Positions 7,906 through 15,184 of a stretch of 64,000 nucleotides of DNA are shown here, piece after piece. Below the pieces are notes generated by a model. It did not search any database and had not been told where the DNA came from. It worked only from the letters and a program-made list of their open reading frames with translations. Position 1 is the first letter of the stretch, and each line of letters starts with the position of its first letter. Made by a program: the position numbers and the translations under genes. The DNA is from Kaistella polysaccharea (GTDB lineage Bacteria; Bacteroidota; Bacteroidia; Flavobacteriales; Weeksellaceae), in assembly GCF_020410745.1 (NCBI RefSeq), contig NZ_CP084528.1, positions 1,736,001 to 1,800,000 of the forward strand, given 5' to 3'.

Positions 7906-8313
7906 TTAATTATCGTACGTAAAACTTATGGTTTTCTTTAAGTCAGAACTAAGAGATAAAGCAACAGGGCAATTATTGGCCGTCACTTCTATAAATTTTT
8001 TCTGAACATCGGTAAAATTTCCTTTCATATGCATATTACAAACGATTTCTGAAATTTTCCTTGGCGTAGGATTCATGTTTTTTTGAACTTCAGCGTATGA
8101 ACCATCGATTACGACTCCGCGATCTTTACCTAAAATCGCAATTGTTGTCAACATGCACTGGGCTAAAGAAGTCGCACAAAGATCTGTAGGGGAAAACATT
8201 TCGCCCTTTCCGTGGTTATCAGTAGGTGCATCGGTATAAATTACTGTTCCAGATTGTAGATGTTCAGATTTGCATCGCAGGTCGCCTGCGTAGCTTACTT
8301 TGGATGTTGCCAT
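7906..8313 (-). CDS. OsmC-family peroxiredoxin-like protein
   Basis: A 135-residue OsmC-family protein with both expected cysteines: Cys53 in the SPTDLCATSLAQCML helix and Cys115 in NNCPVALSL. OsmC/Ohr proteins are cytoplasmic dimers that detoxify organic hydroperoxides. It aligns along its whole length with the OsmC-like gene downstream (shared GEMFSPTDL, KFIEVTANNCPVALS), so the two are tandem duplicates that have diverged. The substrate is not predictable from sequence. Confidence 0.92.
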   Translation of the reverse strand: MATSKVSYAGDLRCKSEHLQSGTVIYTDAPTDNHGKGEMFSPTDLCATSLAQCMLTTIAILGKDRGVVIDGSYAEVQKNMNPTPRKISEIVCNMHMKGNFTDVQKKFIEVTANNCPVALSLSSDLKKTISFTYDN

Positions 8314-8334
8314 AAAATTTATATTGAATTAAAT

Positions 8335-9183
8335 TTAAAAATGAAAAATATTTTTTGCTCTGTTAAAGGCACTTTCAAAATTTAGCAAATTGAGGGAATG
8401 GTCGATTTTTTCCACCGCCATGAAATTAATAACCTGCTCCGTAGGCATATTTCCGACCAAATCATCTTTTGCCATCGGACAACCACCAATACCTTTTATC
8501 GCAGAATCAAAACGGCGGCAACCACTGTCATAAGCCACTTTTAATTTTGAATAGGAATCCTGATATCGATTGTGAAAATGAGCACCGAAATCGATATGAG
8601 GATATTTTTTTGGAATAGAATTAAAGAGTGATTGAATTTGATCCTTCGTTCCAGTGCCTGTCGTATCTGAAAGTAATATATTTCGTATACCAATATCACT
8701 GAAGCGCTGCGCCCAATAGTCGACCTCTTCCCATTTCCATTCTTCCCCGTACGGATTTCCAAACGCCATAGAAAAATACACATTTAGAATTCTTTCGTCG
8801 TTTTTGAGCAACTCTGTAATCTTCTTAATATCAATAAATGCTTCTTCCCGACTTTTATTGGTGTTTCTGTGTTGAAAGGTTTCGGAAATTGAAAAGGGAA
8901 AACCCAATATATCAACCGACTGATGTTTAAGCGCCTTTTCCGCACCCCGAAAATTAGCAACAATTACCGAAAGTTTCGTATTTGAAATTCCTTTATCGAT
9001 CTCATCAAGCACAATTCCAGAATCAGCCATTTGAGGAATGGCCTTCTGCGACACAAAGCTGCCGCAATCAAGCACATCAAAACCGACCGCCATTAAGGAA
9101 TTGATATAGTCGACTTTGGTTTGGGTAGGGATGAAATCTGGCCATCCCTGCATGGCGTCCCGCGGACATTCGGTTAAAAACAT
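8335..9183 (-). CDS. Hydroxymethylglutaryl-CoA lyase family protein
   Basis: A 282-residue TIM-barrel enzyme of the DRE-TIM/HMGL family. HMG-CoA lyase cleaves HMG-CoA to acetyl-CoA and acetoacetate in leucine and ketone-body catabolism. Seen are the N-terminal ECPRDAMQGW (catalytic Arg-Asp), the metal ligands in GAHFHNRYQDS, and the GGCPMAKDDLVGN loop that carries the catalytic Cys. The start at 9183 (MFLTECPRD) is chosen because the strand begins there in relatives; an in-frame upstream start would add ten basic residues. The length matches bacterial HMG-CoA lyases. Confidence 0.9.
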   Translation of the reverse strand: MFLTECPRDAMQGWPDFIPTQTKVDYINSLMAVGFDVLDCGSFVSQKAIPQMADSGIVLDEIDKGISNTKLSVIVANFRGAEKALKHQSVDILGFPFSISETFQHRNTNKSREEAFIDIKKITELLKNDERILNVYFSMAFGNPYGEEWKWEEVDYWAQRFSDIGIRNILLSDTTGTGTKDQIQSLFNSIPKKYPHIDFGAHFHNRYQDSYSKLKVAYDSGCRRFDSAIKGIGGCPMAKDDLVGNMPTEQVINFMAVEKIDHSLNLLNFESAFNRAKNIFHF

Positions 9184-9344
9184 TCTACTTTTTGATTTTC
9201 TCAAATATACCAAAACTTTAAAAAACGGTAAAAATACCGCTTGCCAATTTTAATATCCTGAGTGTGTTTATTTTATGAATTCTGTGAACTTTGACACAGC
9301 AAAAATAATTCCTAAATCATGGTCACAACCTCAGCCTAAAATTC

Positions 9345-9352
9345 TAACTTTG
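9345..9352 (+). promoter_or_regulatory. Predicted -7 box of pepT
   Basis: TAACTTTG matches TAnnTTTG and lies 16 bases upstream of the pepT start. No clear -33 element is seen. Confidence 0.45.
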
Positions 9353-9368
9353 TTAAAAATACTGTAAT

Positions 9369-10628
9369 ATGACTACGATCGACTTTAATCTTGACTGGAA
9401 ACTTAAACTGCAAAACCGTTTCATTAATTATGTAAAAATATATTCTACAAGTGATCCAGAAAGTGAATCTACACCTTCCAGTCCGCAACAATGGGATATT
9501 GCAAATTATATTTTTGAGGAATTGAAAACGCTTGGGTTAAGTGACGTTTCTATGGATGAACACGGATATATTTATGCGTACGTCCCATCAAATATCCCAA
9601 ATGATGATGAACCTGTCGTCGGATTTATTGCGCATTATGATACATCGCCAGACTTCAATGGAAAAGATGTAAAACCACAAATTTGGGACGATTACGACGG
9701 TAAAGATTTGCTGTTAAATAAAGAAACAGGATTTACTTTATCTCCTGCAAAATTTGAAACATTAAAAGATTACGTTGGCAAAACTCTTATCACGACTGAC
9801 GGAACATCTTTACTCGGTGCAGATGATAAGGCAGGATTAGCAGAAATTGTTACCGCAGCGGAATATTTACTCGCTCACCCGGATATTAAACACGGTCGAA
9901 TTGCCATTGGTTTTACACCTGATGAAGAAATCGGTCGTGGCGCACATAAATTCGACGTTGAAAAATTCGGTGCAGAATGGGCTTATACCATGGATGGATC
10001 GGAAGTTGGAGAACTTGAATATGAAAATTTTAATGCAGCCGGTGCTGTCGTGAAAATTCATGGTCTTAGTGTTCACCCAGGTTATGCTTATGGGAAAATG
10101 GTTAACTCAGCTTTACTTGCAGCGGAATTTATACAAATGTTACCGGAAAATGAAACGCCAGGAACTACACAGGGATTTGAAGGTTTTTACCACTTAATGG
10201 AAGTAAAAGCTGATATTTCAGAAGCGAAGCTGCAATATATTATTCGTGATCACGACAACGAAAAATTCGAAGCACGAAAAAAGTACATTACGGATCAGGT
10301 TTCTGAATTTAATAAAAAATTTGGAGAAGGAACTGCGGAAATTGAAATCAAGGAACAGTATCGAAATATGAAGCAACAATTTGAGGGTAAGATGAATATC
10401 ATTGATATCGCTGAGCAGGCTTTAAAAGACGCGAATATAGAACCGAAAATCAAAGCTATACGAGGCGGTACCGATGGCGCACAACTCTCTTATATGGGCT
10501 TACCTTGCCCGAATATTTTCGCAGGCGGAATCAATTTCCACGGGCCTTATGAATATGTATGTTTAGAGTCTATGGAGAAGGCTGTAAAAGTGATTGTAAA
10601 TATTGCAAAAGCAACGAAGAAGAAATAG
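9369..10628 (+). CDS. pepT: Peptidase T (tripeptide aminopeptidase, M20B)
   Basis: A 419-residue cytoplasmic dizinc exopeptidase that releases the N-terminal residue of tripeptides. Zinc and catalytic motifs appear in order: IAHYDTSPDF, LLGADDKAGLA (bridging Asp), TPDEEIGRGAH (catalytic Glu and zinc Glu), TMDGSEVGELE, and a late FHGPYEYV that supplies the last His. The GGTDGAQLSYMGLP segment is typical of PepT. The length is normal for the family. A single-gene unit: it has its own promoter box and a strong terminator 17 bases after the stop. Confidence 0.96.
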   Translation: MTTIDFNLDWKLKLQNRFINYVKIYSTSDPESESTPSSPQQWDIANYIFEELKTLGLSDVSMDEHGYIYAYVPSNIPNDDEPVVGFIAHYDTSPDFNGKDVKPQIWDDYDGKDLLLNKETGFTLSPAKFETLKDYVGKTLITTDGTSLLGADDKAGLAEIVTAAEYLLAHPDIKHGRIAIGFTPDEEIGRGAHKFDVEKFGAEWAYTMDGSEVGELEYENFNAAGAVVKIHGLSVHPGYAYGKMVNSALLAAEFIQMLPENETPGTTQGFEGFYHLMEVKADISEAKLQYIIRDHDNEKFEARKKYITDQVSEFNKKFGEGTAEIEIKEQYRNMKQQFEGKMNIIDIAEQALKDANIEPKIKAIRGGTDGAQLSYMGLPCPNIFAGGINFHGPYEYVCLESMEKAVKVIVNIAKATKKK

Positions 10629-10645
10629 TTTGACCTCTATTAATG

Positions 10646-10676
10646 AAAGCCTTCACTTAAATGATGAAGGCTTTTT
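10646..10676 (+). terminator. Intrinsic terminator of pepT
   Basis: AAAGCCTTCA / TGAAGGCTTT, a perfect 10-bp stem with a 9-nt loop, ends in TTTTT. Confidence 0.9.
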
Positions 10677-10692
10677 CAGGTCTAAAAACAAA

Positions 10693-10720
10693 AAAACCAC
10701 CACATTTCTGTGATGGTTTT
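10693..10720 (-). terminator. Intrinsic terminator of the tRNA gene
   Basis: On the minus strand AAAACCATCACA and TGTGGTGGTTTT pair with one wobble/mismatch and run into a long T tract. It begins right after the tRNA 3' end. Confidence 0.75.
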
Positions 10721-10721
10721 G

Positions 10722-10795
10722 CTCCTCTTCTTGGGCTCGAACCAAGGACCCTCTGATTAACAGTCAGATGCTCTAACCAACTGAGCTAAAGAGGA
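10722..10795 (-). tRNA. tRNA-Asn (anticodon GTT)
   Basis: A 74-nt cloverleaf can be drawn on the minus strand. The acceptor stem is TCCTCTT/AAGAGGA. The D-arm begins GCTCAGTTGGTTAGAGC. The anticodon loop CTGTTAA has GTT in the middle. The T-arm is CTTGG-TTCGAGC-CCAAG, with discriminator G. The 3' CCA is not encoded (next bases CAA). It stands alone between pepT and rseP and has its own terminator. Confidence 0.97.
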
Positions 10796-10869
10796 GTGTT
10801 TCTCTTTGCTGTAAGCGTTTGCAAATATAAAAACTTTTTTAATTCTGCCAAAATATTTTGGGGAAATTT

Positions 10870-12207
10870 TTAAAATTTATCCATGATGAGCTTTAATATA
10901 TCATTTCCGAAGATAACAATCATTAAACCTAACAAAAATATAACTCCAACCATTTGCGCATTTTCTAAGACTTTCTGCGGCACAGGCTTGCCTGTAATCA
11001 TTTCCCAAAGGGTGAAAACCACATGACCTCCATCTAATCCCGGAATCGGAATTAAATTTAGAAATGCCAACCAAACAGAAAACATCGCTGTAAAACTCCA
11101 GAAAAACTCCCAGTTTACTTCTGTCGGCATTTGTTTAATAATCCCAATTGGTCCAGAAACTTTCTTATAACCTTCTGTTTTGGTATTGAAAACAATTTTA
11201 AACTGTTTTATTTGCATAGTCAACACATCGATCGTTCGTGTTAAACCACGTGGAATTGCTTCGGCTAAGGTATATTGCTTTTTAACTCGTGTTTTTTCAA
11301 ATTCCTGCTGAATTACTGAACTGTCTGCCGCGAAACCAAGTTCACCTTTTTGATCAACTTTAACATCAATCGCTTGCCTTGCACTATTTCTCTCAACACC
11401 TAAAACTACATTCTGATTTTTAAACTGTGAAAGTTCAGAAACCAACTCATCAAAATATTTAATTGGCTTCCCATTAATTCCTACAATTTTATCTCCTTTC
11501 ATAAGACCTGCCGCTTTTGCAGTTCCGCTCGGAAGTAAACTGTCGATTACCACAGGAAATCTCGGACTGAAGTACGCTTTTGCCTCATTTTCTGCCAAAA
11601 CGTCTGCAACACCATCTTCATTTACTGGAAAAGTTACTTCTTTTCCGTCCCGTAAAACTGTAACGTCATTGGCAAAAAGCATATTAATGGTAGAAGTTTC
11701 CATTCGGTCGGCCGTCTTACCATCAATTTTTAAAATCTGATCGCCTGTTTTAAGACCCATTTTTTTGGCCGCAGGAGATGCAGCTATTCCGTTTTCGAAT
11801 TTTGCGTTTTCGTGGAACGTTTCCCCATTAAAATAACTTAGTGAAGAATAAATAAACCATGCGAGAAAAAAATTCACCGTTACCCCGCCCATCATAATGA
11901 TGAGCCTTTGCCAAGCTGGTTTACTACGAAATTCCCAAGGCTGAGGAGGTTTACTCAATTGCTCAGTATCCATGCTTTCATCAACCATTCCGGCGATTTT
12001 AACATAACCGCCAAATGGTAACCAGCCGATTCCGTATTCGGTATCACCAATTTTTTTCTTTACAAGAGAAAACCATGGATCAAAAAAAAGATAGAATTTT
12101 TCAACTCTAGCTTTAAAAAGTTTAGCGGGAATAAAATGTCCCAATTCATGCAGACCAACCAGAATTGAGATACTCAATATAAATTGAAATAATTGTATAA
12201 ATGTCAT
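10870..12207 (-). CDS. rseP: RIP metalloprotease RseP (site-2 protease)
   Basis: A 445-residue inner-membrane zinc protease that cuts transmembrane anchors such as anti-sigma factors and signal-peptide remnants. The HELGH zinc motif is at residues 20-24 in the first membrane helix. Two PDZ regions occupy the middle (GLKTGDQILKIDG and GLMKGDKIVGINGKPI). The second active-site motif NLIPIPGLDGG is near residue 390, followed by the last membrane helices. Length and order match E. coli RseP (450 residues). No anti-sigma substrate gene is adjacent. Confidence 0.96.
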   Translation of the reverse strand: MTFIQLFQFILSISILVGLHELGHFIPAKLFKARVEKFYLFFDPWFSLVKKKIGDTEYGIGWLPFGGYVKIAGMVDESMDTEQLSKPPQPWEFRSKPAWQRLIIMMGGVTVNFFLAWFIYSSLSYFNGETFHENAKFENGIAASPAAKKMGLKTGDQILKIDGKTADRMETSTINMLFANDVTVLRDGKEVTFPVNEDGVADVLAENEAKAYFSPRFPVVIDSLLPSGTAKAAGLMKGDKIVGINGKPIKYFDELVSELSQFKNQNVVLGVERNSARQAIDVKVDQKGELGFAADSSVIQQEFEKTRVKKQYTLAEAIPRGLTRTIDVLTMQIKQFKIVFNTKTEGYKKVSGPIGIIKQMPTEVNWEFFWSFTAMFSVWLAFLNLIPIPGLDGGHVVFTLWEMITGKPVPQKVLENAQMVGVIFLLGLMIVIFGNDILKLIMDKF

Positions 12208-12264
12208 TGATAATTTTTAATAATATTTAAAGATTGCGAAGATACGCATTATCAAAAGTATGCC

Positions 12265-12296
12265 AAAAGAAAAAGGCTCTCAAAATGAGAACCTTT
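12265..12296 (-). terminator. Intrinsic terminator after the 147-residue barrel gene
   Basis: Minus-strand AAAAGG-TCTCA / TGAGA-CCTTT forms a stem with one bulged position, followed by TTTTCTTTT. Confidence 0.75.
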
Positions 12297-12318
12297 TATC
12301 TAAATTATCGTGCGATTT

Positions 12319-12762
12319 CTAGAAGTTAAATGAAACTCCAATACTTCCGTTGTTACCTGCTTCAAGATATAGTCCAACATTTTGGTTGAAGAAATATCTT
12401 ACACCAACGTGTGCACCGAAATAAGTACCACTTTTACCTAAAAGACCTAAATCAACACCTGGATAAATATCCCAGTTTTCAGGTAAACCTAATGGTTCTT
12501 GTAAGTGAAAGTTTAAACGACCAAATACTCCAAAGTCATCATCTTTGTATTTGTCATTATCATGGTCAAAGAAGAAATTTGCACCAGCTCCTAATGAAAT
12601 GATTTTAGACAAACCATAATCATAAGTAGCTGTAATACCAGTTCCATAACCCCAACCGTTAAATCCAACTTGGACTTTTTGATCACCTTTACCGTTCCAC
12701 GCTTGTGCGAATGCCATTTGTCCTACGAAGAACAAGGCGAAAGCTAATGCTAACTTTTTCAT
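12319..12762 (-). CDS. Small outer membrane beta-barrel protein
   Basis: A 147-residue exported protein with a classic signal peptide (MKKLALAFALFFVGQMAFAQ). The mature part consists of glycine/aromatic beta-strands (VQVGFNGWGYGTGITATYDY, GVRYFFNQNVGLYLEAG) and ends in the outer-membrane sorting strand GVSFNF. It resembles the DUF6646-type barrels of Chryseobacterium; that assignment is from memory of the family. A minus-strand TATATTTG box at 12807-12814, with its 3' edge 44 bases before the start, is the likely promoter. Function unknown. Confidence 0.8.
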   Translation of the reverse strand: MKKLALAFALFFVGQMAFAQAWNGKGDQKVQVGFNGWGYGTGITATYDYGLSKIISLGAGANFFFDHDNDKYKDDDFGVFGRLNFHLQEPLGLPENWDIYPGVDLGLLGKSGTYFGAHVGVRYFFNQNVGLYLEAGNNGSIGVSFNF

Positions 12763-12806
12763 AATTTTTAAATTTTTAATGTTATATAATGATGAATTTT
12801 GATATT

Positions 12807-12814
12807 CAAATATA
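12807..12814 (-). promoter_or_regulatory. Predicted -7 box of the small barrel gene
   Basis: TATATTTG on the minus strand matches TAnnTTTG. The box ends 44 bases upstream of the start at 12762. No good -33 element is seen. Confidence 0.4.
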
Positions 12815-12892
12815 AGACCAATTTATGATTTCTTTAACTTTTAACATAAAAAATTGTATATTTAAGTTTACGTTTTACCTATTGACAGAGAA

Positions 12893-13648
12893 ATGGATTT
12901 AAAAATTACCGCGATAAACCTAGATATAAGCTGGAAAGATAAATCAGCAAACTTTCAGAAAATTGAAAATCAACTTTCCGGATTAGCCACTGACATTTTG
13001 ATTTTACCCGAAATGTTTCCCACAGGATTCTATATGAAACCGCAGGAAATTGCGGACCAACACGAGGAATCCCTCGCGTGGATGCGTAAAGTTGCAAAGG
13101 AAAAGGGTTTTGCAGTTTGTGGCAGCGCCTCCGTGAGAGAAAACGACCATTATTATAACCGTTTCTATTTCGTAGAACCTTCTGGAGATTTTAAATACTA
13201 CGATAAACGGCATTTATTCTCCTACAGCGGCGAAGAAAAGACTTATTCACCTGGAAAAGAAAGAGTGATTGTACATTACAAAGGTTGGCGCATATTATTA
13301 CAGGTTTGTTATGATTTACGTTTTCCTGTATTTTCCCGAAACGATTCGGCTTACGATGCCATTTTTTATGTTGCGAACTGGCCTTCAACACGGATTGAAG
13401 CCTGGGAAACCCTGCTCAAAGCAAGAGCTATAGAAAATCAGTCTTATGTTGTAGGTGTTAACCGAATTGGGAAAGATGGTAATGGTCTAGAATATCCAGA
13501 AAGCACTTATTGTTTTTTCGCCGACGGTTCGGAAGTTTCGGACAAAGAGAAAAATCTTGTACACGCTGAACTGGCGATGAAAAAATTAGAAGATTTCAGA
13601 AAAAAATTCCCGTTCCTTTCTGATCGGGATGATTTTAATATTATCTGA
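12893..13648 (+). CDS. Nitrilase-family omega-amidase (YafV/Nit2-like)
   Basis: A 251-residue C-N hydrolase that deaminates alpha-ketoglutaramate-type omega-amides, removing by-products of glutamine transamination and methionine salvage. The catalytic triad is visible: Glu in ILPEMFPTGF, Lys in YYDKRHLF, and Cys in LQVCYDLRFPVF. The residues around the Lys and Cys match YafV/Nit2 rather than carbamoylputrescine amidases. It is convergent with the thioredoxin gene, leaving only 2 bases between the stops. Confidence 0.92.
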   Translation: MDLKITAINLDISWKDKSANFQKIENQLSGLATDILILPEMFPTGFYMKPQEIADQHEESLAWMRKVAKEKGFAVCGSASVRENDHYYNRFYFVEPSGDFKYYDKRHLFSYSGEEKTYSPGKERVIVHYKGWRILLQVCYDLRFPVFSRNDSAYDAIFYVANWPSTRIEAWETLLKARAIENQSYVVGVNRIGKDGNGLEYPESTYCFFADGSEVSDKEKNLVHAELAMKKLEDFRKKFPFLSDRDDFNII

Positions 13649-13650
13649 AA

Positions 13651-13950
13651 TCAGGAATACTGCTTCAGTAAATTTGTCAAGGTATTTACATCGTGCACCC
13701 CACTTTCTTTCCAAAGCATTTGTCCATTTTTGAAAACTGCTAAAGTAGGAACACCGCGTACGCCGTATTCTGCAGCGATTGCTGGAAACTGATCAATATC
13801 TATTTTTACAATTCTGGCATCGGTGCCAATATTTTCTTTTACGGTAGTCAAAACCGAAGACTGAACTTTACAAGGACCACACCACGTAGCAAAAAAGTCA
13901 ATAAGCACGGGCCGTTCTGAGTTAATTAATTCTTGAAATTTCTGTGACAT
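13651..13950 (-). CDS. Thioredoxin-family protein, last gene of the sulfur operon
   Basis: A 99-residue thioredoxin with the WCGPCK active site and the GVRGVPTLAVFKNG segment holding the cis-Pro. No signal peptide, so cytoplasmic. It closes an eight-gene minus-strand run (13651-17837) of rhodanese, MBL-fold and TauE genes, where it could reduce persulfides carried on the rhodaneses. That partnership is inferred from position. A general housekeeping thioredoxin would look the same. Confidence 0.92.
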   Translation of the reverse strand: MSQKFQELINSERPVLIDFFATWCGPCKVQSSVLTTVKENIGTDARIVKIDIDQFPAIAAEYGVRGVPTLAVFKNGQMLWKESGVHDVNTLTNLLKQYS

Positions 13951-13992
13951 AATTTTTAAATATTACAGTTTTTATTATTACTAGAGACACGT

Positions 13993-14199
13993 TCACTTGG
14001 AGTGATTTATATCTTCATTTGGCAAAATGTCGCAAGTGCCGGAAGCACAACCAAATCTGAATAGAGCCATCGCTGCAAAATAAAGCCCAAACGGAATCAT
14101 AAACCATACTCTATCATTAACAGCAACTAAAATAAAGAATATTCCAGCTGCTAAATAAAGAAATCTACTGATCGTCCAGTTTTGGAGGATGTTCTTCAT
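13993..14199 (-). CDS. 68-residue membrane protein with GCxxGTC motif
   Basis: A small protein with two membrane helices (about residues 11-28 and 32-48). They are followed by GCASGTC (Cys51, Cys56) and a short polar tail. It resembles the transmembrane half of YgaP-type proteins, in which a membrane anchor accompanies a rhodanese domain, but here the rhodanese is a separate gene directly upstream (4-base overlap). The same GCxxGTC spacing occurs in the DUF6132-like protein two genes upstream. No established function. Confidence 0.72.
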   Translation of the reverse strand: MKNILQNWTISRFLYLAAGIFFILVAVNDRVWFMIPFGLYFAAMALFRFGCASGTCDILPNEDINHSK

Positions 14200-14507
14200 C
14201 TCTTAATTTTATTTTCTAAGGCATTCCAACTGCCACCATTATATGCTTGAAATCCGTTTTGTTCCAAAATAGATTTTGCAGAAGCACTTCGCATACCACT
14301 CGCACAACATGTAATGATCGGCTTTTTTACATCGAATTTCTTCATTCTGCTGTTCAGTTCCTGTAACGGAATATTTACTGAATCTTTAATATGACCATTT
14401 TGAAATTCAGATGGTGTACGAACATCGATAATTTTTGCACCTTCCTGATAAAGTTGCTTAAAGTTTACAGAATTACCGCCAAAAAGTTTCTTTATAAAAT
14501 CAAGCAT
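14196..14507 (-). CDS. Single-domain rhodanese (cytoplasmic)
   Basis: A 103-residue sulfurtransferase. The rhodanese fold begins at IIDVRTPSEFQNGHI, and the active loop CASGMR starts at Cys68, preceded by another Cys67. The start MLDFIKKLFGG at 14507 is preferred to an in-frame ATG at 14534 because it leaves an 8-base rather than 35-base overlap with the upstream gene. The basic amphipathic N-terminus could lie on the membrane. The gene overlaps the next small membrane-protein gene by 4 bases. Confidence 0.88.
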   Translation of the reverse strand: MLDFIKKLFGGNSVNFKQLYQEGAKIIDVRTPSEFQNGHIKDSVNIPLQELNSRMKKFDVKKPIITCCASGMRSASAKSILEQNGFQAYNGGSWNALENKIKR

Positions 14508-14715
14508 TTTGTTTGGGTTGTTTTGATTTTTCAAATACAGAGAACATCAAATATCCCATCACCATACCGTATGCGATAGAGTTAAATGGTTTTGATGTAA
14601 TGGCGCATGTTCCAGTGTTACACCCAATAAAATGATAATAAGCATAGCCTAAAATACCGCCTACTATTACACCAACAATACTCAATTTATACTTTTGAAA
14701 AAAGTTATTCATCAT
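14500..14715 (-). CDS. DUF6132-like small membrane protein with GCxxGTC motif
   Basis: A 71-residue protein with two hydrophobic helices. Between them is a strongly conserved-looking stretch, HFIGCNTGTCAITSKPF (Cys32, Cys37), typical of the DUF6132 family as I recall it. The Cys pair probably sits at the membrane face. The start at 14715 avoids a basic N-terminal extension in frame. It lies between two rhodanese genes in the sulfur operon, so a role in moving sulfane sulfur across or along the membrane is plausible but unproven. Confidence 0.8.
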   Translation of the reverse strand: MMNNFFQKYKLSIVGVIVGGILGYAYYHFIGCNTGTCAITSKPFNSIAYGMVMGYLMFSVFEKSKQPKQNA

Positions 14716-14809
14716 ACTACATTTTTTGAACTGAAAAGAAAGATTCATCTTACCACAAAAAGACCTTTTTAATGAATCTAATTAAGAAATAATAATCTTC
14801 TTTTTTCAG

Positions 14810-15178
14810 TTATTTTTCGTTTTTAATGGCTTCAACGTTTGTTAATGTTTTGGCATTATAAACGTTTTTAATTCCATTTTTTTTCAAGATCTCAAGTGCT
14901 TCACCAGATTGTCTTCCGGAATTACAGAAAACGACAATGTTTTTTTTACCTTTCAAAAGATCGATATTATTTTCAATTTCGGCTAAAGGAATATTGATCG
15001 CACCTTCAGCTGTTTTTTCTGCAAACTGTTCCGGAATTCTCACATCAACCAAGGTCGTTTCAGGATCCAAAACCAACGCTTTTATTTCGGTTCTATCGGT
15101 GTTTACAGCAACCGGCATTTTAGTCTGACAAGACATCACAAATAGTGACATCATCATCAATACAATTATTTTTTTCAT
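14810..15178 (-). CDS. Rhodanese-domain lipoprotein
   Basis: A 122-residue periplasm-facing sulfurtransferase: lipobox VMSC (Cys17), then a rhodanese domain (LVDVRIPEQFAEKTAEGAIN) with active loop CNSGRQSG at Cys85. Anchoring a rhodanese in the envelope suggests handling of thiosulfate or persulfide before uptake. It begins 6 bases after the MBL-rhodanese gene, so the two are cotranscribed. The cytoplasmic rhodanese downstream gives the operon sulfurtransferases on both sides of the membrane. Confidence 0.9.
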   Translation of the reverse strand: MKKIIVLMMMSLFVMSCQTKMPVAVNTDRTEIKALVLDPETTLVDVRIPEQFAEKTAEGAINIPLAEIENNIDLLKGKKNIVVFCNSGRQSGEALEILKKNGIKNVYNAKTLTNVEAIKNEK

Positions 15179-15184
15179 TTTTAT

